From NCBI GenBank assembly GCA_001778055.1, contig MFFY01000001.1, positions 1 through 15,416 on the forward strand: a DNA stretch of 15,416 nucleotides. Reading direction: 5' to 3'. A program made the position numbers and the translations under genes. A model generated the notes under the pieces. It made no database searches, was not told where the DNA came from, and worked only from the letters and a program-made list of their open reading frames with translations. Below are positions 4,654 to 11,029 of the stretch, one piece after another. Origin of the DNA: Candidatus Falkowbacteria bacterium RIFCSPLOWO2_12_FULL_45_13. Its GTDB lineage: Bacteria; Patescibacteriota; Patescibacteriia; Patescibacteriales; GWC2-42-12. The first letter of the stretch is position 1, and every line of letters starts with the position of its first letter.

Positions 4654-5994
4654 CTATATAATTAGCATGGCGTCGCCGTAACTGTAAAATCGGTATTTTT
4701 TCCGGATGGCCGATCGGTAGGCCGCCAGGATTTCCTGCCTGCCCGCCAGAGCCGACACCAGCATCAGCAGCGTGGACTTGGGCAGATGGAAATTGGTGAT
4801 CAGGCCGTCGACGGCTTTAAATTTATACCCCGGATAGATGAAGATCTTTGTCCAACCGGCATAATCGCGCGGCGCATAACGCGTAACGCGTAAGGTTTTA
4901 TTTTTTCCTGCATTCACTTTGGGATTTGGAATTTGAAATTTTATTGGAAATTGGTTATCGGGATTTGGGATTTTTGCAAATACGCTTTCCAGCGTCCTAA
5001 CCGAAGTCGTACCCACGGCAATAACCCGCCTGTCTTCTTGCTTGGCCTTCAAAATTCGTCTAATGACGCCAGCCTTTGCCTCAATCCATTCCGCGTGCAT
5101 TTTATGCTTGACAATATCATCCGCTTTTACCGGAGCAAACGTGCCCAAGCCAACCCGCAGAGTCACCAATTCAAACTGTACGCTTTTATTCTTCAATCGA
5201 TGGATCAATGTTTTGGTAAAATGAAATCCGGCCGTGGGCGCGGCCACTGATCCCAGCTTGCTTTTAGCCGCGTACACGGTTTGATAACTACCCTTGTCAT
5301 TCTGGAGGGAATCCGCCAGCTGGCGGAGACCGACAGAATCTCTTTCTCTTTTTATATAAGGAGGAAGAGGCACTTGCCCGATTCTTTCCACGATCTTCAT
5401 AAATTCCCGGCCGCTTTGATTGAATTTCACGTTCCAGGTGCCGTCGCCATTATTCTTCAGAATTTCGGCTTTAAGCCCACGCGCGAAATTAATTTTTAAA
5501 CCCTCTTTCCGGCCCTTGCCTCCCGCCAGGCACTGCCAGACTTCCTTTCTCCCCCCTGATAAGGAGGGATTTCCGCCAGCGGCGGATCCGCCTTGGGCGG
5601 AAAGGGGGGTTGTATTTCCGTTTGACCAAACCCCCTCTATCTCCCCCTTACCAAGGGGGAGATTAAGCGGGGGTTTTGTTTCGGACACAAACCTCCCCTT
5701 TATCCCCTCCTTATTAAGGAGAGGAACATTTTCGTCCTTTTTGAGTAAAAACACCTCGATCTTGCCGCCTGTCTCGACTTTTTTGCCGATCAGCCTGGCC
5801 CGCATGACCTTGGTATTGTTTAAAACTAAAACATCGCCAGCTTTTAAATAATCAACTATATCAAAGAAATGCCGATGCGCAATTTTACCCATTTTTTTAT
5901 CCAAAACTAAAAGCCGCGACTGATCTCGCGGGTTGACGGGGTGTTGGGCGATGAATCGCTTGGATAGATGATAATCAAAATCTTTAAGTCGCAT
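4654..5994 (-). CDS. queA: S-adenosylmethionine:tRNA ribosyltransferase-isomerase, with repeat insertions
   Basis: QueA transfers and isomerises the ribosyl group of SAM onto 7-aminomethyl-7-deazaguanine in tRNA, giving epoxyqueuosine. Family landmarks are clear: N-terminal YHLSKRFIAQHPVNPRDQSRLL, DVLVLNNTKVMRARL (54-68), PPYIKRE, YQTVYA (237-242), GSVAAPTAGFHFT (248-260), LRVGLGTFAPV, AVGTTSVRTLE (326-336), IFIYPGYKFKAVDGLITNFHLPKSTL (384-409). The protein is 446 residues against a usual 340-350. The excess lies in three low-complexity blocks, about residues 88-149, 219-234 and 341-377, each encoded by palindromic or dispersed repeat DNA and all in frame. The core motifs are intact, so it is probably active. 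The start ATG is 6 bases from the stop of the PH-domain gene, suggesting co-transcription. The stop is TAG. Confidence 0.93.
   Translation of the reverse strand: MRLKDFDYHLSKRFIAQHPVNPRDQSRLLVLDKKMGKIAHRHFFDIVDYLKAGDVLVLNNTKVMRARLIGKKVETGGKIEVFLLKKDENVPLLNKEGIKGRFVSETKPPLNLPLGKGEIEGVWSNGNTTPLSAQGGSAAGGNPSLSGGRKEVWQCLAGGKGRKEGLKINFARGLKAEILKNNGDGTWNVKFNQSGREFMKIVERIGQVPLPPYIKRERDSVGLRQLADSLQNDKGSYQTVYAAKSKLGSVAAPTAGFHFTKTLIHRLKNKSVQFELVTLRVGLGTFAPVKADDIVKHKMHAEWIEAKAGVIRRILKAKQEDRRVIAVGTTSVRTLESVFAKIPNPDNQFPIKFQIPNPKVNAGKNKTLRVTRYAPRDYAGWTKIFIYPGYKFKAVDGLITNFHLPKSTLLMLVSALAGRQEILAAYRSAIRKKYRFYSYGDAMLII
4864..4974. repeat. In-frame repeat insertion in queA (third block)
   Basis: Encodes about residues 341-377 of QueA, between TLESVFA and GWTKIFIYPGY, which are close together in ordinary QueA. 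It combines a 'gggatttgggattt / ggaatttgaaatttta' unit, read as FQIPNPK, with a 'taacgcgtaacgcgtaa' unit, read as LRVTRYA. Both look like dispersed repeats rather than protein sequence. Confidence 0.6.
5293..5340. repeat. In-frame palindrome insertion in queA (second block)
   Basis: The perfect 16-bp palindrome tccgccagctggcgga (5312-5327) is flanked by an outer inverted pair, attctg (about 5300) and cagaat (about 5334). It inserts about 16 residues (DSVGLRQLADSLQNDK) between PPYIKRE and the YQTVYA motif of QueA. The GGCGGA core matches the other palindromes of the window. Confidence 0.7.
5548..5733. repeat. In-frame composite repeat insertion in queA (first block)
   Basis: About 186 bases encoding QueA residues 88-149, between VFLLKK and EVWQCL. 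It holds C-rich/G-rich inverted units (cccctccttattaaggagag; ctcccccttaccaaggggga; cccctgataaggaggg) read as PLLNKEG and LPLGKGE, plus a GGCGGATCCGCC palindrome at 5571-5603 read as SAQGGSAAGG. Repeats of the PLLNKEG type are known as dispersed elements in several bacterial groups. The frame is open throughout. Confidence 0.7.
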
Positions 5995-6000
5995 AAACTT

Positions 6001-6552
6001 TTAAGCATGATGCACGTCGTGATGGTGCTTCTCCTTATCCTGCGCGGCCAGCCTGATAATAATGTCCCGGACTTTTTCCGGATGGGGAATCTGGCCGAAA
6101 GCGAATCGACCGACTTCCGCGGCCGTTTGCACATAGACATTGCCGAAGCGGAAAATGAATTGAAAAAATCCCTCCAATTCGCTGGTCACGTCCTGAATTT
6201 GAAATAACTTCACTTCGGCTACGGTGCGCGAAAAAAAGCCTTCCTGCCTGACGTCAATTATTCTCAAGTTGGTAATAATCCATAAATCCAGATAATAATC
6301 AATAAAAGAAAAAAAGGAAAACAGCCAAACGAATAAACCATAAGCGCTGACCGCCAAAACTATCAGTGGGTAGGAAATTTCGCCGTTAAGCAGATTGGGA
6401 TAGAGGGCGAGCATCATGCCAAACGCCAGCGCCGGCAAGACGATTAAAATCAAGGTTAAAATGACTTTTTTAATTAAAATAAAAATGTCCCGCCTGATAA
6501 TCTTGATAATTTTTTCGCCGGGCAGTTTGCCGGGCAAACTGTATATAAACAT
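6001..6552 (-). CDS. Membrane protein with bacterial PH domain (bPH2/YdbS-like)
   Basis: A 183-residue protein of unknown precise role. Two hydrophobic segments, about 23-50 and 61-88, form a hairpin in the membrane. The part after them (about 90-170) reads WIITNLRIIDVRQEGFFSR, VKLFQIQDVTSELEGFFQFIF and FGNVYVQTAAEVGRFAFGQIPHPEKV. The 'TNxRI', 'IQDV' and 'FGxVxVxTA' pattern is typical of the bacterial pleckstrin-homology family (DUF304/bPH2). The C-terminus is His-rich (HHHDVHHA, 176-183), which could bind metal or be incidental. It ends 6 bases before queA and probably shares a transcript with it. No catalytic residues are evident. Confidence 0.75.
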   Translation of the reverse strand: MFIYSLPGKLPGEKIIKIIRRDIFILIKKVILTLILIVLPALAFGMMLALYPNLLNGEISYPLIVLAVSAYGLFVWLFSFFSFIDYYLDLWIITNLRIIDVRQEGFFSRTVAEVKLFQIQDVTSELEGFFQFIFRFGNVYVQTAAEVGRFAFGQIPHPEKVRDIIIRLAAQDKEKHHHDVHHA

Positions 6553-6620
6553 ACTAATGAAGCGCTTAGACGGTTAAGCCGCCAACCGCTTTTATAAATT
6601 TTTAAACGCGTAATTTTCTG

Positions 6621-6878
6621 TTAATAATCCGGGCCGAAAACGCCGACCTTGCCCTGCAGGATAGCCAGGCTGGCGGTCCAATCAATTTGGCTCAAAAACA
6701 CAAAAGATAAAGAAAAAATAACCGCGACACCTGCCAGATAGATGATAACCGCCATAATACTGATATAATTAATTTGACCATATCTGATGATATGATAAAG
6801 CGCGATAATGCTGAAAATCAGCCAGACCACGATAAACAATAAATATAAATAGAAAAAAACGATTAGAGGAATGGTCAT
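6621..6878 (-). CDS. Small membrane protein, unknown function
   Basis: An 85-residue hydrophobic protein with two predicted membrane segments, about 4-30 (PLIVFFYLYLLFIVVWLIFSI) and 39-63, joined by a short polar loop RYGQINY. The tail GKVGVFGPDY is short and polar. I recognise no family; the 'LYHIIRYGQ' loop is a style I associate with small Patescibacteria membrane proteins. It is transcribed in the same direction as the PH-domain gene, 68 bases upstream of it, so it may belong to the same unit. The ATG has no clear Shine-Dalgarno site. Confidence 0.6.
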   Translation of the reverse strand: MTIPLIVFFYLYLLFIVVWLIFSIIALYHIIRYGQINYISIMAVIIYLAGVAVIFSLSFVFLSQIDWTASLAILQGKVGVFGPDY

Positions 6879-6890
6879 AAATTTGGTTTG

Positions 6891-6947
6891 TCATTCCGGC
6901 CTCCGCCAGCAAGCGGAGAGTCCGCCCAAGGCGGACGAAGCCGGAAT
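6891..6947. repeat. Cloverleaf-like dispersed palindromic repeat
   Basis: The outer stem attccggc (6893-6900) pairs with gccggaat (6940-6947). It encloses two hairpins: ctccgc (6901-6906) with gcggag (6913-6918), and tccgcc (6921-6926) with ggcgga (6930-6935). The result is a three-way junction. It lies just upstream of the small membrane protein gene. Confidence 0.7.
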
Positions 6948-7285
6948 CCAGGGGGAGAAAATATAATCGTCTTATAATATTAACTACAAATAAATGAGGA
7001 AATTTCGGACTACTCTTATATGCAAAATGCAAATATTAAAGTTATAAATGACAGTTGAAAATGTAAAACTATTAATTCATTTTAAATTTTACATTATAAT
7101 TTTTCATTTTGCCTGCCCCGCTCGCTGTTTACTTGTTTATTAATCATAAATGTTCGTTAGATATAATCAGCGATTATTAACAGACAAATTAACGCGAGGC
7201 GGGCCGGGGAGATTTACATTTTAAATTTTAACATTCCTGCCTCACTCTCCTGGATACCGGGTCAAGCCCGGCATGGCACAAGCTT
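6948..7285. other. Non-coding, repeat-rich stretch upstream of the small membrane gene
   Basis: No convincing gene. It holds an AT-rich inverted pair (aatgtaaaa 7060-7068; ttttacatt 7087-7095), GC-rich near-inverted segments around 7111-7125 and 7191-7210 (gccccgctcgc; gcgaggcgggc), and a ccggg-tcaag-cccgg palindrome at 7257-7271. The last is of the 'gataccgggtcaagcccgg' type, seen as a dispersed repeat in many bacteria. It separates ruvB from the queA group. Confidence 0.6.
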
Positions 7286-8311
7286 CTAAACCATCTTACT
7301 CTGTCCTAGTTTTTTCCGCCCCAGATGCTTATAGGCCGTGGCCGTGGCCATGCGGCCGCGCGGCGTCCGGTCCAAAAATCCCAGCTGCATTAAGTAGGGC
7401 TCGTAAACTTCTTCCACTGTGGCGATATCCTCGGCCGTGGAAGCGGCGATAGCGGACAAGCCGACCGGGCCACCGCCGAATTTATCAATAATCACTTCTA
7501 AAATTTTCCGGTCCACCCAGTCCAGCCCCAACTCGTCCACTTCCAAAAGTTTAAAGGCCTCCAGGCAATGCCCCGCGTTAATGCCGCCGTCGCCCTCCAC
7601 CTGGCAATAATCGCGCACTCTTTTTAATAGCCGGTTGGCTACCCGGGGCGTGCGGCGCGAGCGCTTGGCGATCTCCTGGGACGGCCCGTCCGGCAGCCTG
7701 ATTTTTAAAATCGCGGCGCTCCGGTCAATGATTTTTTTTATGTCCTCGGGCTCGTAAAAATCCAGGTGATAAGTCATGCCGAAGCGGTCGCGCAGGGGCG
7801 ACGACAACAGGCTGATCTTGGTGGTGGCGCCGATGATGGTGAAATGCGGCAGGTCCAACCTCAAGGTTCGCGCCGATGGCCCCTTGCCGATGATGATGTC
7901 CAGGGCGTAATCCTCCATGGCCGGATAGAGCACTTCTTCAATCGTGCGGTTTAAACGATGGATTTCATCAATAAATAAAATATCCCCCGCGTTGAGGTTG
8001 GTTAAAATAGCGGCCAGATCGCCGCTCTTTTCTATGGCCGGGCCCGAGGTAACCCGGATATTGGCTCCCAGTTCGTTGGCGATCACATGAGCCAGGGTGG
8101 TTTTGCCCAGCCCGGGCGGACCATATAATAAGACATGCTCAATCGGTTCTTTCCGCTTTTGCGCCGCTTCAAGAAAAATTTTTAGGTTTTTCTTGATGTT
8201 GTTCTGGCCGATAAATTCGCTAATCCGTTTGGGCCTTAAAGTCAGGTCCAGAGATTTATCGTCCCCGGCCTCTTCCGGAGCGATGATTCTTTCGTTATTG
8301 TCGTCTGTCAT
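7286..8311 (-). CDS. ruvB: Holliday junction branch migration helicase RuvB
   Basis: A 341-residue AAA+ motor that, as a hexamer with RuvA, drives branch migration of Holliday junctions during recombinational repair. It has LRPKRISEFIGQ near the N-terminus, Walker A GPPGLGKT at 64-71, Walker B LFIDEIH at 112-118, sensor 1 IIGATT at 159-164 and the arginine-finger region SPLRDRFG at 171-178. The C-terminal winged helix has the family motif RTPRGRMAT. Length is usual. No ruvA or ruvC lies beside it in this window. The predicted promoter puts the transcript start at or next to the ATG (leaderless). The stop is TAG. Confidence 0.96.
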   Translation of the reverse strand: MTDDNNERIIAPEEAGDDKSLDLTLRPKRISEFIGQNNIKKNLKIFLEAAQKRKEPIEHVLLYGPPGLGKTTLAHVIANELGANIRVTSGPAIEKSGDLAAILTNLNAGDILFIDEIHRLNRTIEEVLYPAMEDYALDIIIGKGPSARTLRLDLPHFTIIGATTKISLLSSPLRDRFGMTYHLDFYEPEDIKKIIDRSAAILKIRLPDGPSQEIAKRSRRTPRVANRLLKRVRDYCQVEGDGGINAGHCLEAFKLLEVDELGLDWVDRKILEVIIDKFGGGPVGLSAIAASTAEDIATVEEVYEPYLMQLGFLDRTPRGRMATATAYKHLGRKKLGQSKMV

Positions 8312-8317
8312 GTATTC

Positions 8318-8346
8318 AATTTAACATTTATCGGTGAATAATTCAA
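8318..8346 (-). promoter_or_regulatory. Promoter of ruvB, leaderless
   Basis: On the minus strand TTGAAT (8346-8341) and TAAATT (8323-8318) with a 17-bp spacer. Only six bases separate the -10 box from the ruvB ATG at 8311, so transcription would begin at about the A of the start codon. Confidence 0.55.
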
Positions 8347-8360
8347 CCTGCCCCCAGAAT

Positions 8361-8390
8361 AAAAATAACCGAGCATCGCCGGTTATTTTT
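8361..8390 (-). terminator. Intrinsic terminator between the Cys-rich gene and ruvB
   Basis: A perfect 11-bp stem, aaaaataaccg (8361-8371) with cggttattttt (8380-8390), around an 8-base loop. A/T runs on both sides let it work in either direction. It ends the transcript of the unit 8410-9668 before ruvB. Confidence 0.8.
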
Positions 8391-8409
8391 AAATTATGGC
8401 CGGTATTTT

Positions 8410-8895
8410 TTAATCCACCCGCGCGAAAAGCACCACGTAATTTTTGCCGTAAGCCTTGGCGCATTTGGAGCAGGTGGTATAGGAAAAATACAATTTTTTC
8501 ATTTCCCGGCCTTTGGCCTTGACGTATTCCGCCATTTCCTTGGCCCATTTGCCCGTCTCCTTATACGGCCCTTCAAAAACTTTGGTCAGATAGGTGCCGG
8601 AAAGTTTAGCCATCTTAGCTCCAGGCACTTCCTTGGCCACGTCAATGTAAATGTCCGAGCCCCAAAGCGATTTTTCGTCATTGAGCATCAGCTGATAAAC
8701 GGCCTTGGCTCCGGCCTTTTCAATCAGCGCCAGATTCTTAACTATTTTTTCCCCCATATTCAGGGGGATATGGAAAAAACTGGCGACATGGTCTTTGACA
8801 AAAATCTTGTCTTGCCAGACGATTTCTTTGTCTTGCCACGATTCCGGATTAAACGGCTCGCAACAGCCGGTTGATTTAACTAGTTGGCTGGTCAT
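8410..8895 (-). CDS. Conserved Cys-containing small protein ('hydrolase'-annotated family, possible GyrI-like fold)
   Basis: A 161-residue soluble protein. Recognisable family features are a Cys pair at 11-12 followed by EPFNPESW, then FFHIPLNMG (41-49), SLWGSDIYIDVAKEVPGAK (76-94), LSGTYLTKVFEGPYKETGKW (98-117) and the C-terminal SYTTCSKCAKAYGKNYVV (138-155) with Cys142 and Cys145. I recall homologues in other bacteria labelled only 'hydrolase', with the same YTTCPKCAKKYGKNYV ending. The 'KVFEGPYKETGKW' stretch resembles GyrI-like small-molecule-binding domains, but this is a guess and the function is unknown. It starts 17 bases after the nuclease gene and is probably co-transcribed with it. 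It is followed by a strong terminator. Confidence 0.6.
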   Translation of the reverse strand: MTSQLVKSTGCCEPFNPESWQDKEIVWQDKIFVKDHVASFFHIPLNMGEKIVKNLALIEKAGAKAVYQLMLNDEKSLWGSDIYIDVAKEVPGAKMAKLSGTYLTKVFEGPYKETGKWAKEMAEYVKAKGREMKKLYFSYTTCSKCAKAYGKNYVVLFARVD

Positions 8896-8912
8896 AAATT
8901 TAATGAATTTAG

Positions 8913-9668
8913 TTAAATAATTCTTTTATTCACGGCTTCAATATAATTGCAATAATCGCAAGCCCAGCTTGCCCTGGGAAGTTTATCGCTGTTTAAGCAT
9001 TGATGGGCTTTAAGAATGGTTTGTTCCACCCAATCTGTCCGGCCGGCATAAGGAATTAAATTAACCCTGAATTCCAATTTTTGGTCAAAGGCTTCGGCGT
9101 CGGCATTACCGTTGCAATAAACAAAATATCCCGTCTCCGCGACTTTATGGCCGTTTTGCCTTAACAGCCATTGATAAACTTCCATCTGCCTTTTATAGCC
9201 CTCATGCCAGTCTTTGTCCAATTTGGTTATATCTTCAACTTTGGCCGTGGCCTTGTAATCCACCACGATATATTCGCCTTGAGAATTCTGCCACAGGTCG
9301 TCAATCGCGCCAAAAATTAAAAAGTTTGTCGGCTGATGCAGATATTGAATGCCGGTAAAATTATGCCGCCATTTGTCCAAATCCTGGTGCGCCGCCGGCC
9401 GGGCGTCAATGCCGTATTTTTCAATCAGCGGATGTTTCGTACCCTTGGCCCGATGAACGTCAAACTCCTGTTTTAACAGCGCGTCCACGGCCGAATTTAA
9501 AGCGAACGGAAATCCCGGCGGCCGGCCCACTCCCAGGCGGCGGTCATAGTAAAAACAGCGCGGACATTCTATAAATAAATCTATTTTAGAGCGAGACAGC
9601 TTGAAGGGCTGTTTGGCGCCAGGCTGATATAAGCCTTTGACGCGCTGAGAGTTGTAGTATTGGGACAT
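8913..9668 (-). CDS. PD-(D/E)XK nuclease superfamily protein with four Cys (RecB/Cas4-like)
   Basis: A 251-residue predicted DNase. LSRSKIDLFIECPRCFYY (24-41) carries Cys35 and Cys38. GAIDDLW (120-126) and YIVVDYKAT (133-141) give the PD-(D/E)XK core, with Asp123 or Asp124, Asp137 and Lys139. QMEVYQWLL (161-169) is the QxxxY motif of RecB-type nucleases. Cys237 and Cys240 (WACDYC) close the protein. A Cys pair at each end suggests an iron-sulfur or zinc site like that of Cas4/AddB nucleases, though those usually have one Cys plus three. No CRISPR array or cas gene is in the window, so a DNA-repair role is more likely than CRISPR adaptation. It is first in a two-gene unit behind the promoter at 9706-9734. 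Confidence 0.8.
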   Translation of the reverse strand: MSQYYNSQRVKGLYQPGAKQPFKLSRSKIDLFIECPRCFYYDRRLGVGRPPGFPFALNSAVDALLKQEFDVHRAKGTKHPLIEKYGIDARPAAHQDLDKWRHNFTGIQYLHQPTNFLIFGAIDDLWQNSQGEYIVVDYKATAKVEDITKLDKDWHEGYKRQMEVYQWLLRQNGHKVAETGYFVYCNGNADAEAFDQKLEFRVNLIPYAGRTDWVEQTILKAHQCLNSDKLPRASWACDYCNYIEAVNKRII

Positions 9669-9705
9669 GGTATTTTTAGCAAGCGAAGCATGGTTATGTG
9701 ACGTG

Positions 9706-9734
9706 AATTTATCACACTAATGACCCTGCGTCAA
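9706..9734 (-). promoter_or_regulatory. Promoter for the nuclease unit
   Basis: On the minus strand TTGACG (9734-9729) and TAAATT (9711-9706) with a 17-bp spacer. Predicted start near 9699, about 30 bases before the nuclease ATG. Confidence 0.6.
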
Positions 9735-9744
9735 TCGGCGAAAC

Positions 9745-9778
9745 AAAAAATACCGTCACAGAGGCGGTGATTTTTTAT
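9745..9778 (-). terminator. Weak bidirectional terminator
   Basis: A short stem, taccg (9751-9755) with cggtg (9765-9769), extended by A and T runs on both sides. It lies just downstream of the possible small ORF 9791-9904 on the minus strand. Confidence 0.4.
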
Positions 9779-9790
9779 CCGCGAAGCTAA

Positions 9791-9904
9791 TTATTTTTTC
9801 AGTTTTTGATAAACCAGCAATCCACCTTGAGCTAAAAGCCATGCGAAAATAAGCATTAACAAATAAATAACCAAACCCTTATAATAACCTATGACAAGAA
9901 ACAA
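9791..9904 (-). CDS. Possible 37-residue membrane peptide
   Basis: From TTG at 9904 the frame gives a hydrophobic helix (LVIGYYKGLVIYLLMLIFAW, then LLAQGGLLVYQKLKK) ending in TAA at 9791. An ATT six bases upstream is another possible start; there is no ATG at the front. It has one clear membrane span and a basic end, a normal small-membrane-protein profile. Support is circumstantial: an extended -10 box (TGCTATAAT, -10 at 9932-9927) lies about 20 bases upstream and a weak terminator lies downstream. No family is recognised. It could be chance in AT-rich DNA. Confidence 0.35.
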   Translation of the reverse strand: MFLVIGYYKGLVIYLLMLIFAWLLAQGGLLVYQKLKK

Positions 9905-9957
9905 AACAATAAATAATTATGATTTAATTATAGCACAACTCATTTCGCGGTCGAAAT

Positions 9958-10003
9958 CTATTTCAATTTGTGTCAATCTGTATTAATCCGTGTTAATTTA
10001 TAT
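9958..10003. repeat. Dispersed 'aatttgtgtcaatctg' repeat overlapping a gene end
   Basis: The sequence caatttgtgtcaatctg followed by ccgtgttaatttat matches the units that build the 23S insertion at 379-484. It overlaps the last three codons and stop of the exonuclease gene (DIN, TAA). Confidence 0.65.
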
Positions 10004-10802
10004 CTTTTATTTTCTTCGGCAGCTCCCCGTTCAGGGCTTTCCTGATAATATCCTTGGTCTCTTCGGAAAAGTCAGTGCCTAGAATCCAGTTTAGAAACCC
10101 TTGATCGATTAAAACGATCTCAGCCAAGCTGCGGTCTTTATATTTGGAAAAAGCGAAATAGGCCTGGCCATCGCGCCAATAAAACTTGCGGTCATTATCA
10201 ACGAAGCGGTCGTCCGAAGCATGATGGATCCTGTAAATAAAATCCCAGTCCCGAGTCTCGTTGTATTTTTCCAGCTGCTTGGTTAAAATTTTGGCCGTGG
10301 CTTCAACATCGGCTAAAGCGTTATGCGCTTCCACATGCTCAGTTTTACAATAAAATTTATAAGCCGCGGCCAGGGTCCTGGGTTCCATAAAATGATAAAT
10401 CACTTTGGCGTCAATAATTTTCGCACTGGCGTAATCAAAATCTTTACCCGCTCTTAAAAACTCGCGCTTTAAAAAGGGCAAATCAAAACTCAAGACGTTG
10501 AAACCGCTGTAAGAAGAATCTTTAAATATCCGCCAAAATTCTTCGGCCCTTTCTCTAAAAGTCGGCATATTTTTCACCTGGTCATCCGCAATGCCGTGCA
10601 CGGCCGAGGCTTCGGCCGGGATCTTCATTTCCGGATTTAAAAATAAATCGCCTTTTTCCGTACGGCCGTCCGGCCAAATCTTTAAATAAGCGATTTCAAT
10701 AATCCGGTCATAATTAACCGACAAGCCGGTGGTTTCCAGGTCAAAAATCACCAGCGGTTTTTTCAGCCTGATCAATTGGGAAATTTTATTTTTTGCCGGC
10801 AT
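9993..10802 (-). CDS. DnaQ-like 3'-5' exonuclease with ExoX-like C-terminal domain
   Basis: A 269-residue DEDDh exonuclease. IFDLETTG (19-26) gives Asp21 and Glu23. GFNVLSFDLPFL (100-111) gives Asp107. EAHNALADVEAT (158-169) gives His160 and Asp165. All four acidic residues and the His are present, so it should be active on DNA ends, either as a proofreading partner or a repair/RNase T-like enzyme. Residues about 203-262 (KFYWRDGQAYFAFSKYKDRSLAEI ... FLNWILGTDFSEETKDIIRKAL) match the small domain that follows the nuclease in ExoX-type proteins. The last residues are encoded by a dispersed repeat. It stands alone behind its own promoter at 10883-10911. Confidence 0.88.
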   Translation of the reverse strand: MPAKNKISQLIRLKKPLVIFDLETTGLSVNYDRIIEIAYLKIWPDGRTEKGDLFLNPEMKIPAEASAVHGIADDQVKNMPTFRERAEEFWRIFKDSSYSGFNVLSFDLPFLKREFLRAGKDFDYASAKIIDAKVIYHFMEPRTLAAAYKFYCKTEHVEAHNALADVEATAKILTKQLEKYNETRDWDFIYRIHHASDDRFVDNDRKFYWRDGQAYFAFSKYKDRSLAEIVLIDQGFLNWILGTDFSEETKDIIRKALNGELPKKIKDIN

Positions 10803-10882
10803 ATAAAATTCAGCGCTTAATAGACTGATTTTTTATTTGGCCGTATTTCTAAAGTTAATAATTACGCCATGGTTATGTTTTT

Positions 10883-10911
10883 ATCTTACAGTTATCAGAT
10901 GAATTATTCAA
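10883..10911 (-). promoter_or_regulatory. Promoter of the exonuclease gene
   Basis: On the minus strand TTGAAT (10911-10906) and TAAGAT (10888-10883) with a 17-bp spacer, giving a leader of about 75 bases. The remainder of the gap 10803-11029 holds only the terminator at 10983-11019 and a doubtful 32-codon frame. Confidence 0.5.
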
Positions 10912-10982
10912 GGTTTTGAGCCCTTTAACATCCTTGGCTGATTTTGATTTATTAATATAGCCGAACGTCAACAGCCAGCGAA

Positions 10983-11019
10983 ATAAAAATACCGCTTAAA
11001 AAATAAGCGGTATTTTTAT
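10983..11019 (-). terminator. Strong intrinsic terminator after the sugar dehydrogenase gene
   Basis: A perfect 16-bp stem, ataaaaataccgctta (10983-10998) with its complement (11004-11019), around a five-A loop. A/T arms give a U tract in both directions. It lies 11 bases past the stop at 11030. Confidence 0.85.
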
Positions 11020-11029
11020 TATAATTCAG

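Noticed and set aside
6769..7032. Minus-strand frame across the cloverleaf repeat
   Set aside because: It overlaps the small membrane protein gene in another frame and is mostly repeat-derived.
7130..7168. Plus-strand promoter-like TATAAT at 7162-7167
   Set aside because: No -35 at a normal distance, and it would point into the antisense of ruvB.
8913..9668. Cas4 of a CRISPR-Cas system
   Set aside because: No CRISPR array and no other cas gene is visible; the Cys pattern (two plus two) is not the usual Cas4 one plus three.
10873..10971. A 32-codon minus-strand frame with TTG start
   Set aside because: It overlaps the predicted exonuclease promoter, has no ribosome site and no recognisable family; it could be a gene remnant but cannot be supported.
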